In this document: positions 40,301-48,533 of the stretch, piece after piece
Layout of the letters: the number at the start of each line of letters is the position of its first letter
How positions within the stretch are numbered: the stretch's first letter is position 1
Origin: Struthidea cinerea
Lineage: Eukaryota > Chordata > Aves > Passeriformes > Corcoracidae
NCBI GenBank assembly: GCA_013397865.1
Contig: VZTI01005563.1
Span: 714 to 64,713 of the forward strand
Length of the DNA: 64,000 nucleotides
Direction: 5' to 3'
Position numbers and translations under genes: made by a program
The notes under the pieces: generated by a model
Databases searched by the model: none
Told to the model about the DNA's origin: nothing
The model's input: only the letters and a program-made list of their open reading frames with translations

Positions 40301-43238
40301 CAGCGCAGGAAGTAGTAGAGGGTGTGGAGGGCGTCGGGGGACCAGGAGATGGGCTGCTGCTGCCGGGTCTGCCGGACGGGGCTCATGCCGGGCCGGAGGG
40401 TGTTCAGGCACTGCATGTGGTGCATGGCTCGCGAGACCAGATCACCTGCGCACACACACACATACACACAGAGAGAAAATACAAAATCATCTCTTTATTA
40501 GTCGCCCACGGTGCTTCTAACCACACTCTTTGAACGAGTCAAAGCTCTCACAGCTCAGAGGAATGTTTGCTGTGTGCACAGAACCTCCTCCACGGCGGCA
40601 AGAGGGTGTCCTGTCCCTCAGGCTGCCACTCTGCAGCACTTCCTTTCAAAGAGCAAGTTATCAGTCAGAAAACATGAAATTAAACACTTCTCAGTTACCC
40701 CTACGTTCTCTGCGGTGAGTTTGCTGGTTTACTGCTGGTTTTCTCCTCTTTCCACCCGCAAACACCAGGGTTTTTTATGCCAGCCTGAAAAAACTACTGC
40801 TGTCTTTGCAAAACGTCCTTCCTCGGCCCAACGCGGGAGCAACAGTTCCACAGGGCAAAGTCAGTAGCACCAGTGCTTCACTCTCATTTTTGTCAGGAGG
40901 TTGCTCCCATTTCTTCCAACTGGGTCATGCTGTTCTACCCTCCTGCCCAGGAACTTGAGACAAATCAGGGACATTATGCTCAAGACAGAAACCCCTTATT
41001 TTCGGGGTCTGCTGCTCCCATTCTCACTCTAGCCGCAGGTTTCTCCAGAATGGCAAGACCCGACTCTCTTATTAAAAAGCCAATCTCTATCATGCTGGCT
41101 GTCTCAAGCTGTGCCAGAAACCTGTCCCTCAGCACTGTAAGAAGCGCAGTCCAGGAGGTCTCTGGGCTTCTCAGTCTTCTTGGTCTTTGAACTCGAGCCA
41201 AGCTGCCTCTATGTCGGAGCAGGGTGGACCTGAGGAGGCCTGAAGAAGGTGACCTGGATTACACGGCTGCACTCAGAATTTTAGGACTGCAGGTTTTTAA
41301 AAAGTTCCCAGAGCAAGGACCCCAAAGCCAGTCTTTTTGCAATAAGCTTGCTTTAGGCACGACCCTGTTTACTCTCCTTGTGTTGCGGTGCCTTACAAAC
41401 TGCAAAAAAGCTTTAAAAGCTTCATCTCTGAGTAGTGTGACTACCAAGCAATGAGCTGAATTATTCCTATACTTAGCTAGGATCTGTTTTTTCCTTGGGA
41501 GAATCTCTGCTGCTTTATGCTTTTCAGTCCCCTCAAACCCTCACAGGAAACATTGCTCTATTGTGTCCAAAAGTTACAATACTGGGAAAGGATGGAACCG
41601 AAATAGTCGCCCCAACACAAAGCTGGCTCCTGGGAAAGAGGCCTGAGCTTAGCAGGGCCACATATCTTTGAGCAACACCTCCCTCTGAAATTCTTGGGAA
41701 GTTATTATTTGTTCATTTATACCTAAAAGCAACACTGAATTTGCCAGCCAGAACCCCTGGGGTGCTACTGTTACACGGGAGAAAGCCCCACAAAGCTACT
41801 GTATGTCTGAACATGACATTTTTAGTGGCTCAGACCAACGGGGTATTAAAAATCTCAGTTTGCAGTCTAAAGCCGTGCCACTCCTTTGTTGTAGAGCACA
41901 TTCAGCTTTAAGGACCCACTTCAGAATAATAAAAAAAAATCCTTCTAACAACTCTGCCTTTCCACTTCAGTAGCTCCAGGATCCGCACGTTTTACGAGAG
42001 CATCCCGGATCCTCCAGCGCTGGTGCTAACACAGAAGTCTGCACTTTTTACAGCAGAAACGCATCTGGAATTCAAATTTTCAGCTCAGAATAACGTTCCT
42101 TCTCCTTTGCACACTCACTCTATTTTTCTGGCAGTGGGCAGCAACGTTTTTTTTTTTTTTTTAAAAAAAAGGCAAAATTAAAAAAGGCAACTGTATCAGG
42201 AGATCCATTCACTGGATGTACTGACCAAGTTGGCCAGGCAGGGACGGGGGAAGAGGGAGAGAGGAAGCTGTATTCAATCTCAGGCCCTCGCTACAAATGT
42301 TCTCTTGTGTTCCAGGATAAATAGAGGTGTGTTGAAGGAATTTGAAAACCTCAAATTAAGGCAGGTTGCAAAATAAATGGCGAAACCCACAAACTCCTCG
42401 CTGGCCCTGGCATTCATTAGCATTCAGATGGTGCAGGCTGAGAAAGTGATGCCAGCAGAAACGTTGCAAGGGGAAAAAGCAGACCAGGAAAACACAAATC
42501 ATTTTTGTTTACTTTAAAGGGGCTTTGTGAGTACTCTAGGAATGGAACATTTCATTTGGTCAGCTTTAAAAAAAAAACCAACAAGGGGGTTGAACAAGTT
42601 TTTGTTACCAGAGTGCTCTCAGATTTTCTTTTTCCTCTGCTTTTTGCTTTTTAAGTAACCAAAAAGCTTTTCCTTGAATATCCTGGACATTTCCACTGCA
42701 GAAACGCTAACAAAGAGCACCCTCTTTGCCTTCTGAGGGAGGTTTGCTGTGCTCCACAAATGCACAGGAGAGCCTCCAGAGGCATCTAGGAAAGAGAATC
42801 CAACTTTAGTTGGCAGTAGCATCCCTACAAATAAAAAAAAAAAAAAAAAAGGTGCATCTTACACCTCTCCAGGTGAATTAGACACCAAGCAGACTCATGA
42901 AAGCCTAATGAAACCCTAATGAAACCAGCTGATTTCCATAAACAGCACCACCAGACAATTAAATCTCACCCGACATTAAGCGCCGCTCACGCCGCCAACA
43001 GCGGCAGCACACCCGCTGCCCTCAGCAGCGGAGGGATGGGCTCTCCTGCTCTGCTGGAAGAATCCCGTGGCTGATCATACCCCGAACTTACTCAGTTCCG
43101 AGATGCTCCCGACGCACGTGGCCAGCAGGGACTGCTCCAGGGTCCGGAGTTCCAGCTGGGCGTAGGCGTCGGCCCGTCCGTCGCTGCACACTGAGCCGTC
43201 GTGGTAGGGGCTGAAGTAGGCAGGGAGGGACAGCACAC
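5084..43238 (-). CDS. ABTB2: ABTB2, ankyrin repeat and BTB/POZ domain protein 2 (16 of the coding exons; first exon outside window)
   Basis: Joined coding exons on the minus strand: 43238-43092, 40445-40235, 19867-19715, 18439-18274, 15212-15123, 14674-14573, 13154-13058, 12390-12255, 11246-11020, 10308-10130, 9765-9660, 9507-9405, 8977-8887, 7177-7109, 6708-6595, 5281-5084. All introns are GT-AG and all phases are compatible, giving 729 residues and a TGA stop. Domain order (residues of this partial protein): histone-fold-like segment about 120-171, ankyrin repeats about 227-400, conserved linker about 400-538, BTB about 545-640, BACK-like C-terminus to 729. From memory the human protein is about 1,025 residues, so roughly 296 residues, probably in one large exon, lie upstream of 64000. 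Known from the family: BTB proteins of this kind act as adaptors for CUL3 ubiquitin ligases, and BPOZ-2 has been linked to turnover of elongation factor eEF1A1; that role here is inference. The paralogue ABTB3/BTBD11 is the main alternative. The BTB core (VEGKLFYAHKVLLVTASNRF), the YYGGTESMEIPT segment and the HSVYVTSRV end match ABTB2 as I remember it. Confidence 0.93.
6595..6708 (-). CDS. ABTB2: ABTB2 coding exon 15 of 16 seen, BTB/BACK junction
   Basis: Thirty-eight codons, residues 627-664: LLSAASLFQLDGLQRHCEIL then CAQTISMDNSVNIYKYAK. LLxAAxxFQLxxLxRxCE is the end of the BTB domain; the following SVNIYKYA begins the BACK-type helices. The acceptor CCCCATAG is usable though not ideal; donor AAAG|GTAGAT. 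Phase 0 both ends. Confidence 0.94.
7109..7177 (-). CDS. ABTB2: ABTB2 coding exon 14 of 16 seen, BTB end
   Basis: Twenty-three codons, residues 604-626: MLMQYLYYGGTESMEIPTTD then ILE. FxxMLxYLYxG is the standard BTB motif before the last helices. The TESMEIPT wording separates ABTB2 from BTBD11, where I recall PESLLI. Both ends are phase 0; donor GAG|GTGAGA. Confidence 0.94.
7672..7837. repeat. tandem duplication, two 83-bp copies
   Basis: Copy 1 is 7672-7754 and copy 2 is 7755-7837. Both run from TGTCAGGGGAGGGAA to CTTGCCATTTC with a single G/T difference that I can see, so the duplication is recent. It lies inside the 1.7 kb intron between coding exons 13 and 14. Confidence 0.95.
8887..8977 (-). 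CDS. ABTB2: ABTB2 coding exon 13 of 16 seen, BTB middle
   Basis: Encodes residues 573-603: FKTLMTNKTEHDGHGSKTVE then ISDMKYNIFK. It continues the BTB fold. TNKTEHDGHGS is a surface loop that varies among species, followed by the strand KTVEISDMKY. The acceptor is CATTCCCAG and the donor CAAG|GTAGGG; phase 0 out. Confidence 0.94.
9405..9507 (-). CDS. ABTB2: ABTB2 coding exon 12 of 16 seen, start of BTB/POZ domain
   Basis: Encodes residues 539-573: PHFLNNKEMSDVTFLVEGKL then FYAHKVLLVTASN. It contains the classic BTB opening: SDVTFLVEG (first strands), then FYAHKVLLVTAS, where the H of the AHK motif and the following helix belong to the dimer core. The BTB domain mediates dimerisation and, in many family members, CUL3 binding. 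Donor AACAG|GTGAGT, phase 2. Confidence 0.95.
9660..9765 (-). CDS. ABTB2: ABTB2 coding exon 11 of 16 seen
   Basis: Encodes residues 504-539: NDSINQQLASIFTHCYGSSP then IPSIPEIRKTLPARL. It leads directly into the BTB domain. The acceptor is CCTCCTCACAG; the donor CTGG|GTAAGG gives phase 1, and the split aspartate is completed at 9507. The intron to the next exon is only 152 bp, the shortest here. Confidence 0.93.
10130..10308 (-). CDS. ABTB2: ABTB2 coding exon 10 of 16 seen, conserved linker
   Basis: Encodes residues 444-503: VPWKLHVWIESLRTTFYQSR, then YSVVQTLLREFVTIKEEDYN, ending LMFDILKTSK. It is predicted helical and lies between the ankyrin part and the BTB domain; this stretch is shared by ABTB2 and BTBD11. 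I know no separate function for it. The acceptor is GGGCTGCAG and the donor AGCAAA|GTAAGT; phase 0 out. Confidence 0.93.
11020..11246 (-). CDS. ABTB2: ABTB2 coding exon 9 of 16 seen, acidic serine-rich linker
   Basis: Longest internal exon seen (227 bp), residues 368-444. It starts NVLRKLLTQPQQVKGDVLSL, passes through an acidic serine-rich stretch (EGVESDTSSQGSSSEGQ), then CKTRMKALQEAMYYSAEHGY and VDITMELRALG. The last part resembles a divergent ankyrin unit (AMYYSAEHGYVDIT). The serine-rich stretch is probably a flexible loop with possible casein-kinase-2-type sites (inference). The donor CTGG|GTGAGC gives phase 1. Confidence 0.92.
12255..12390 (-). CDS. ABTB2: ABTB2 coding exon 8 of 16 seen, ankyrin repeat
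   Basis: Encodes residues 323-368: GNYELVSLLLSRGADPLLSM, then LEVNGMSSSLHEDMNCFSHS and AAHGHR. NYELVSLLLSRGADP is the second half of an ankyrin repeat and NCFSHSAAHGHRNVLRKLL starts another across the splice junction. The acceptor is TTTCCCCAG; the donor is ACAG|GTGATG, phase 2. Confidence 0.93.
13058..13154 (-). CDS. ABTB2: ABTB2 coding exon 7 of 16 seen, ankyrin repeat
   Basis: Encodes residues 291-323: LLLDAGAHVEGSAVNTGEDN then YAETPLQLASAAG. It completes the repeat begun in the previous exon (LLLDAGAHVEG) and opens the next (TPLQLASAAG). The donor is GCAG|GTGAGC, leaving phase 1; the split glycine is completed at 12390. Confidence 0.93.
14573..14674 (-). CDS. ABTB2: ABTB2 coding exon 6 of 16 seen, ankyrin repeat
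   Basis: Thirty-four codons, residues 257-290: VPSASPRYPSVHPDSRHWTA then LTFAVLHGHISVVQ. RHWTALTFAVLHGH is the front half of a second ankyrin repeat, preceded by a serine/proline/histidine-rich loop. The acceptor is TTCTCCCAG and the donor CAG|GTAAGA; phase 0 both ends. Confidence 0.93.
15123..15212 (-). CDS. ABTB2: ABTB2 coding exon 5 of 16 seen, ankyrin repeat
   Basis: Thirty codons, residues 227-256. The exon is almost exactly one ankyrin repeat: GMTPLMYACAAGDEAMVQML then IDAGANLDIP. TPLMYA is the TPLH-type turn, and the following helix and DAGAN loop are standard. Phase 0 on both sides. The donor is CCG|GTGAGT. Confidence 0.94.
15213..18273 (-). other. ABTB2 intron, 3,061 bp
   Basis: Lies between coding exons 4 and 5. 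Contains only spurious open frames (the longest, 182 codons on the minus strand near 16479-17027, has no recognisable domain). A small local duplication of CTGGGTGAGAT occurs near 16034-16060. Nothing else recognised. Confidence 0.55.
18274..18439 (-). CDS. ABTB2: ABTB2 coding exon 4 of 16 seen
   Basis: Encodes residues 171-226 (PECCFSSFRRLDAKAATEKF, then QQDLGFRMLNCGRTDLINQA and IDALGPDGVNTMDDQ). This segment links the histone-fold-like part to the ankyrin repeats; its end (GPDGVNTMDDQ-GMTPLMYA) is the start of the first clear ankyrin repeat. The acceptor is TTTCACAG and the donor CAG|GTGTGC; phase 0 out. Confidence 0.93.
18440..19714 (-). other. ABTB2 intron, 1,275 bp
   Basis: Lies between coding exons 3 and 4. 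Holds an A-run at about 19178-19193 and the ATCA microsatellite at 19304-19334. No gene recognised. Confidence 0.6.
19304..19334. repeat. ATCA tetranucleotide microsatellite
   Basis: About seven and a half perfect ATCA units. A shorter, imperfect ATCC/ATCA run also occurs at about 34718-34742. Confidence 0.95.
19715..19867 (-). CDS. ABTB2: ABTB2 coding exon 3 of 16 seen, histone-fold-like segment
   Basis: Encodes residues 120-171 (PFMLLPPLMEWMRVAITYAE, then HRRSLTVDSDDIRQTARLLL, ending CEPRQLK). ABTB2 and BTBD11 share a histone-fold-like domain at this place, and the helix pattern with a conserved DSDDIRQTAR fits it. The donor is CTCAA|GTACGT. Reading on to the GTGGGC four bases later would break the frame with the next exon, so GTACGT is the supported site. 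Phase 2 out. Confidence 0.92.
23562..23684 (-). mobile_element. CR1 LINE 3' fragment
   Basis: Reads AATCACAGAATCATACCAGG, then GGTTTGGGGTGGAAAAAGCC, then CCTTCCACTAGCCCAGGTTG. This is the reverse complement of the last about 120 bases of an avian CR1. The 5' part of the element is missing, the usual state of CR1 copies. Confidence 0.85.
25715..26190 (+). mobile_element. CR1 LINE 3' fragment, about 475 bp
   Basis: Contains the CR1 landmarks in order: GAGTCCAGTGGAGGCCACGG, GGCTGGGAGAGCTGGGGGTG, TTCAGCCTGGAGAAGAGAAG, TTGGGAAGGAATTGTTCCCT, GAAGCTGTGGCTGCCCCATC, TGGGCAGGATTTGGAGCAAC, ending in CCATTCCATTATCCTGATTC. It is the 3' part of the ORF2 end plus 3' UTR, truncated at its 5' end. Open frames on both strands here are shadows of the element. 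Confidence 0.92.
32010..32105 (-). mobile_element. CR1-like 3' fragment, diverged
   Basis: GGGGTTGGAAGGTCCCTGTG, then GAGATCGTTCAGTCCAAACC, then CCTTGCTCAAAACCAGGGTC. This resembles the 3' end of the CR1 subfamily with the GGAGATCATCTAGTCCAAC signature, in reverse orientation. It is short and diverged. Confidence 0.65.
37480..37855 (+). mobile_element. solo LTR, copy 1 of a 377-bp family (ERVK-like by target-site length)
   Basis: Runs from TGTAGGTGCTAAAAAGC to GACGTAACAGTGACA, a TG...CA element of 376 bp. Flanked by AATAGA (37474-37479) and AATGGA (37856-37861), a 6-bp target-site duplication with one substitution. Near its 3' third it has a TATA-like TATAGAG and an ATTAAA signal. No gag, pol or env sequence is attached, so it is a solo LTR left by recombination. 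A 6-bp duplication is typical of class II (ERVK) elements. Orientation is opposite to ABTB2. Confidence 0.9.
38006..38033. repeat. CA dinucleotide microsatellite
   Basis: CACACACACACTCACACACA and further CA units, with one CT interruption. Confidence 0.95.
38375..38426. repeat. long T-tract
   Basis: About 52 bases of T with three single G interruptions in the first half, ending in an uninterrupted run of 29 Ts. No retrocopy body could be recognised on either side, so it is treated as simple repeat. Confidence 0.9.
40235..40445 (-). CDS. ABTB2: ABTB2 coding exon 2 of 16 seen
   Basis: Encodes residues 50-120 (DLVSRAMHHMQCLNTL ... QQQPISWSPDALHTLYYFLR ... MTLSNER). It runs into the histone-fold-like segment completed by the next exon. 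The acceptor is CAG but is preceded by a TG repeat instead of a normal polypyrimidine tract (see findings). The donor AGCG|GTAGGT is phase 2, and the split arginine codon is completed at 19867. The downstream intron is 20.4 kb. Confidence 0.92.
40446..43091 (-). other. ABTB2 intron, 2,646 bp
   Basis: Lies between coding exons 1 and 2 seen here. It starts (plus-strand left) with a CA repeat abutting the acceptor (40447-40472) and contains mixed T and A tracts at 42147-42172 and 42833-42850. No gene or transposon recognised. Confidence 0.6.
40447..40472. repeat. CA/TG repeat adjoining splice acceptor
   Basis: GCGCACACACACACATACAC on the plus strand, followed by ACAGAGAGAGA. On the transcript strand this reads TG repeats immediately before the CAG acceptor at 40446. 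Confidence 0.9.
43092..43238 (-). CDS. ABTB2: ABTB2 coding exon 1 of 16 seen
   Basis: Most 5' exon in the window, residues 1-50 of the partial protein (LSLPAYFSPYHDGSVCSDGR ... LLATCVGSISEL). It enters with a split codon supplying its last two bases, so another coding exon must exist upstream, beyond 64000. The acceptor is a pyrimidine-rich tract ending CAG. The donor is CTGA|GTAAGT, leaving phase 1, which joins correctly to the next exon (ELS-DLVSRA). No known fold is evident in this part; it precedes the histone-fold-like segment. Confidence 0.9.
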   Translation of the reverse strand: MCCPSLPTSAPTTTAQCAATDGPTPTPSWNSGPWSSPCWPRASGASRN

Positions 43239-46200
43239 CTGGGGCAGAGCACACAGCAGACCTCTTAGAAATCAGCCTACACGCGTGGAAAAGCAAATCC
43301 CTCCACCAGGAGGGACGCAGAACTCGCACCTCGCTCCGGGAATTTCGGAACAGCTCAAAGGAAATCGAACGGCGCCGCGAACGCCGCTGGAACGGCTGAA
43401 AGAGGCTCCGGGGAGTAAGGCTGGATGTTCCTACAGCCTTTAAGGGCTGGAAACAAATTGCAGTCGAGATAAAACTACATGAAAAGCTGCGGTGAAGCCT
43501 CTGCTCGTGTTTATACAACAACCGGGCCGTGCCGAACAGCTGTATGCAGATGCCCAGATAGAAGGGCCTGATCTGGAGAGATGTGGAATATAGCCTGGAG
43601 TCCACCTCACCCCTGCAACCCTGCAAACAAAACCACGGGCCGTGCCAGCCCTTTGAACCTGGCAGGCAGTTTCAGGTGCTCAGGCTGCGGTTTCTGCATG
43701 TGCACACCGCCTCTGGATGCGCCAAGCGACGCCCAGGAGTTCTGAGGCTGCCTGCATTTTCATCTCTGCCAATGACCCCTGCGTGTGATGGAGAGATGAG
43801 GCAGGTTAATTACACTGCACACACGTGTTTACCTCACACATCTCCCCTCCCTGCAGGCAGCAGCATCAATGCACAGGAACCCAGTGCTCCGTGTGGCACA
43901 GAGGGAAGGGGGAATGTGGCCTCTGGAGCGGGTGTGAGGCAGGGAGCAGCGTGTGTGACAGAGGCTGGGGTGGGACAGTGACCTACCAGTGGCAGCCTGG
44001 TGTAGATCTGGTGCTCCAAAAAGCCACTGGCAGTCACCCAGCCAGTGTTCCTGTGCCCTCGCTACTGCCCCATTTTTAATTACAGATCCCTCCCCCAGTT
44101 CCAGCAGCACCTCCCCGCCCAAGCTGTTCATGGTTCCAGACAACGGCCACTTAGAGCAGCCACGACTGCCTGTGCTCCTCGCCTGCTGCATCCTGTATTT
44201 CTGATTTTTAACTTTGATCCACAGCAATACAGCTCAGCTCGGACCCACGTTTCCTTCCGCCCTCACCTCCCGACCCCGGCTCAGCCTGGGATGTGGCGAT
44301 CCTTTACTCCTGTGGCAGTGACCTCCTGTCACAGAGGTGCTGTGCATTGTTGCCCAACAAAACCCTGCAGCTCATTGTGCAAGACCCTTTGTTTCTTTGT
44401 CTTGATGTTTTTCTTTTGAGATTTTACGCCGGATTGATCTCCCCTACCCTTTTCACATCCTCTTTGCATCCTGCTCGGTGGTAAAGCCAAGGGCTGCATC
44501 AAAAACTTCCTGGACATGATGAGAATAAGGGAATGATTTATCCTGTTGTGCTTCTTCACTGTACACCACTGTTAGTTAATGGAGAACACTCTGCCAATGC
44601 CCTCTTAACCTGAATAATTACGAAGTTGAGGCTTTAAGAGCTACCAGAAGCCATGCATGCAAACTAGGAGAGCTTTGCTTTAAATACGCTATACAGAGCC
44701 CAAGCCACTTCCTTTTCCATGCCAAAGCTATGAAAGGATGTTTCAGAGACATATGGATTGAATTTATGGCAGAGGGAGAATGAAAACAGCCTGATTTGTC
44801 AAAACTTTCAAATAGAGGCACATAATTCTACAGAGGCGAAAACAGAAACTGGCAGCTCCGCTGCTGAGCCCGGCGGAGGGAAAGAAACGGGGCACGTTTT
44901 CTCTGCCAGCCACTTCCAGTCGGTTCTGTTTTCTAACAGGGAATTAAAAATAAAAGGTTTGCAGAACGCTTTGGCTCGCAAAAGGCAGCAGCATTCTCTC
45001 CGTTTTCCAGTTCACAGTTTGCCAGGTGGCGCGGGGAAGACAGGGAGGATTTATTTACCTCTGGAAAAATGACTCATCCGGCATGGCTGCGGACAAGGTT
45101 TATGCTGTCGCCTGCCTTGGTACGGCTGAGGAGCATCCTCAAATCATAAGGAATTTACCAAGACTTTGGCCAGGTACCAAAGCCCAGTGATGCCACCGGG
45201 AATTTTCCCCGGGATCGGAGAGGGGGATGAATCAGGCCCTAATGACACAAGAATTCCAAGGCTCCCCACGTCGGGCAGGTGTCCATAGGTACGAGCAGGG
45301 CTGGGAATGAGGACACACCTCCCAACACTGACTCTGAGACAGTGGGAGGCACAGCAGAAATGTGCCCCGCAACTGTCCTATCCTGCAGCACCCTAATTGG
45401 GGTTTCCTCTCTGATCTGCTTCCAGTAACTCCGTAGAGTTGGAAAAGCATCTTCTTTGCTCCTCAGATCAGAAACTCAGGCACAAGGACATCTGCAGACC
45501 AGCTTTGCCCGGTGATAATTAGGAACAGGGCTTAATCTTTAACACCAATTTTAAAACCCTTTTTTTTGATAACAAACAACTGCCTTGTGCTGATTATTTA
45601 TATCTCAAACTATGGTTCTTGCTCTCCTGCCTCCCAAATCATGGAATTTTCAGTCAAAAGCTGTTACAGTGGTATAAACCACGGGGCAGTTTCTGTCTGG
45701 CATTCCCTTTCCTGCATTTTTGTATTAGTGGCAACACTGCTTCTAATCATGACTAGCAAGATAGGCAAAAGTGCAACTCAACTAAATCAATCCACATCAA
45801 AACACTCTCTTTGATATTCACCTTTATTTCCTGACTTTCCAGAGTGTGTTTTCCCCACAAAACAACGATGTGAAACAGCACATAATTACTGTGCAGGAAC
45901 GAACCACTCGGGCAGTTTTTTTTAATTAAGATTTTACAAACAGGATCCAAGCCGAGGTGGAGTTAAGGAGGGACTATGAATTCGAGTGTGGCTTAGCCCA
46001 AACCTCAGGAGTAGCAGGAGCTCAGAAGTCACCTCTGGAATGGCCTGATTCTCGATTAAGGCATGGCTGGCTAACCATTTTTTCCTGATCTTTCCACAGC
46101 CTTTGAAACAGCAGCTGGAAATAAAGCCATATTTATTCTACCTCAGTTAAATACGAAACCTGTTCACGAGCACTTGCTGCCAACGCTCTTAAAAGGCAGT

Positions 46201-46470
46201 CACGACTGGGTGAGTTCCAGTTAAGCAGTTCCTTAAACTCAAATTATTCTGCTTGCCTAAAGAGTTTGAAATTGTTGTCCGTAATCCGATGCTTTTTAAT
46301 AGCAACCGAAAATGTTTCCAGCCTGAGCAAGGTCCAGGGAAAAGTCTGTTCACACTCCTGGACATCTTTCTGCTTTAAGAGGAGCAGCAGTTCTGAGGAG
46401 AGCCTTGGCTGTAACGTGATGGCTCCCATGAGCCAGGCTGGGCAAAGCTCTTGTGTGGCTTCCAGCACGT

Positions 46471-46872
46471 GCTGGAACACCTCTGCTCTGGAGACAGGCT
46501 GGGAGAGCTGGGAATGTTCAACCTGGAGAAGGGAAGGGTCCAGGGAGAACCTAGGGGCTCCAAGAGAGCCGGACAGGGGCTTTGGACAAGGGTGTGGAGT
46601 GACAGGACAAAGGGGAATGGCCTTAAACTGAAGGAGGGTTTAGATGGGATATTGGGAAGGAATTTTTTACTGTGAGGGTGGTGAGACCCCGGCACAGTTT
46701 CCCAGAGAAGCTGTGGCTGCCTCATCCCTGGGAGTGTTCAAGGCCAGGCTGGACAGGATTTGGAGCAACCTGGGCTAGGGGAAGGTGTCCCTGTCCATGG
46801 CAGGGGGATTGGAACAATATTATCTTTAAAAGTCCCTTCCAAGCCAAACCATTCCATGATTCTATGATTCTC
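46471..46872 (+). mobile_element. CR1 LINE 3' fragment, about 400 bp
   Basis: Landmarks in order: GCTGGAACACCTCTGCTCTG, CAGGCTGGGAGAGCTGGGAA, TTGGGAAGGAATTTTTTACT, GAAGCTGTGGCTGCCTCATC, CTGGACAGGATTTGGAGCAA and the tail ACCATTCCATGATTCTATGA. It closely parallels the copy at 25715-26190. The octamer tail is well preserved, suggesting a younger insertion than the other fragments. Confidence 0.93.
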
Positions 46873-48154
46873 CAAGCCGGGCAGTGGATCCAGTTCCTCA
46901 AGCAGGACAATTCCTGTAAGGAACCCCGGGTCCATCTCGAAATGTCCTCATAATTCAGAGGCTGGCATCAAGTTCTCCTCTTTTGATCTCAAGATATGCA
47001 GACCTTTCCCTGAATTTTGGTCTGAGATTGGAACGTTTGACTTTCCAGCTACCCACGGCCCCTTCACAGTTCACCCCATTTGCACGCCACGTTCATGCAA
47101 AGGGACTTGCCATCGTTTTTACCTCGTTGTAAAGGTTTTCTCTCTGGGCTTTCTCCAGTCTGGACCCCTGATGTTGGCAGACAGCTTCCTACAGATTAAC
47201 TCATCAGCCATTCGATGGCTTTCAAACACTTATATGACGACCAGAGGTTAAGATGGGGCCACTCACAAGTGGCAAAGGGCCAAGGAGACTGGGCTGGAAA
47301 GCACTCGAATTCTGCTGTCTGGGATTCCTGACGGAAATTGCCCAGGGTACTGATTCCCTTATTTCAGAAATGCACTGGCTCTGTTCATGACAGATTAGGC
47401 AAAGAATCAGGAATATAATTAGGACAGGGATATACACCATAAACTACTGACACAGAAAAACTGCTTTTTTAAAAAAATATAAACCCAGCAAAGCGTATGG
47501 GAGAACACAATGTGTTATTTATCCCCGAACACTTCCATGAAACAAATCAGAACAGCAGGAAAGAAAGCACCTATTTGGCCAAACCAACCAGAAAGCCCTC
47601 GGAAAATTCAAAACCATCTCTATACATTATAAATGGTTCCTAAAAGCCTCATGGGTGAAACCAGGAGTGCTGTGAGCATGCTTGAAAAATGCCTTAGGAA
47701 ACCAAGCAGGAATCCCCTGCACCAGCATACTTTTAGCAACGTTTGGCTTGGGATAAATTCCGCAAGAAACATTCCAGGGGGTGGGAACGACGGCCGATCC
47801 CTGTGAACCGAAATGGTAGAAGGCCAAAGTTTTGAAGGCGGGTGGTGATGAAGGCTGGAGTAGCCAAATCCCACCACGGATCCCAACGGAGTCGGGGGAA
47901 ACCCCGGCCAACTGCAAGCACAGTTCCCGCCCTGGAACGCGGCCGCGACATCGGGACGGCTGTCACCTTGCACAAAGTCCTGCAATTCTCCACGGCCAGG
48001 AGCATTCAAGGCTCTCCTTCTTTTCTGTTCCCCGTTCTCCCACCCCACACAATGCCCCGCAGCTCCCTCTTGCCAATCAGTTCCGAGCGCGGAGCACCAG
48101 CAGGAATTGACGTGCCAATTCCTGGAGCTCCGTTTTCTCCTCACTGACCTGGGC

Positions 48155-48533
48155 TGTAGGTGCTAAAAGGCTAGAAGCAGAGAAATTCCTCAGCCTTTTC
48201 TCAATATTCTGTGAGCAGACTGTCTTTCCTACGGAAACTTATTTTAAACAAGGTCACAGTTCCATAAACTCCTTGCACCCGCAGGCTGCTTTGCGAGATT
48301 GTTATGGCTTTGACTTTGAAAATATTTTGGAATAGGTGTCTTAGGACTTGGCCAATCCTCTCAAGGGGTGGATGGCCGAGGAACCAATTACCTATTGCCA
48401 CTCAACACATCTTTTTGCGATCTATCCTATAAAAGTAGTCAGAAAATTATTAAAGAAAGGCTTCGGCTTCCACTTGTTCATGAGCCTGGACTCTGTGGCG
48501 TTCTCTTTGTGCACCTCGGACGTAACAGCGACA
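48155..48533 (+). mobile_element. solo LTR, copy 2
   Basis: TGTAGGTGCTAAAAGGCTAG to CGTAACAGCGACA, 379 bp, aligned along its whole length with copies 1 and 3. It has the best promoter of the set: TATAAAAG at 48428-48435, with ATTAAA at 48449-48454. The flanks do not give a simple duplication: CTGGGC directly before the TG, AATGAC directly after the CA (see findings). Same orientation as copy 1, antisense to ABTB2. Confidence 0.9.

Noticed and set aside
43075..43626. 183-codon minus-strand ORF starting at 43626
   Set aside because: Only its last third (from 43238) is the real ABTB2 exon; the part upstream of the CAG acceptor is intron read-through.
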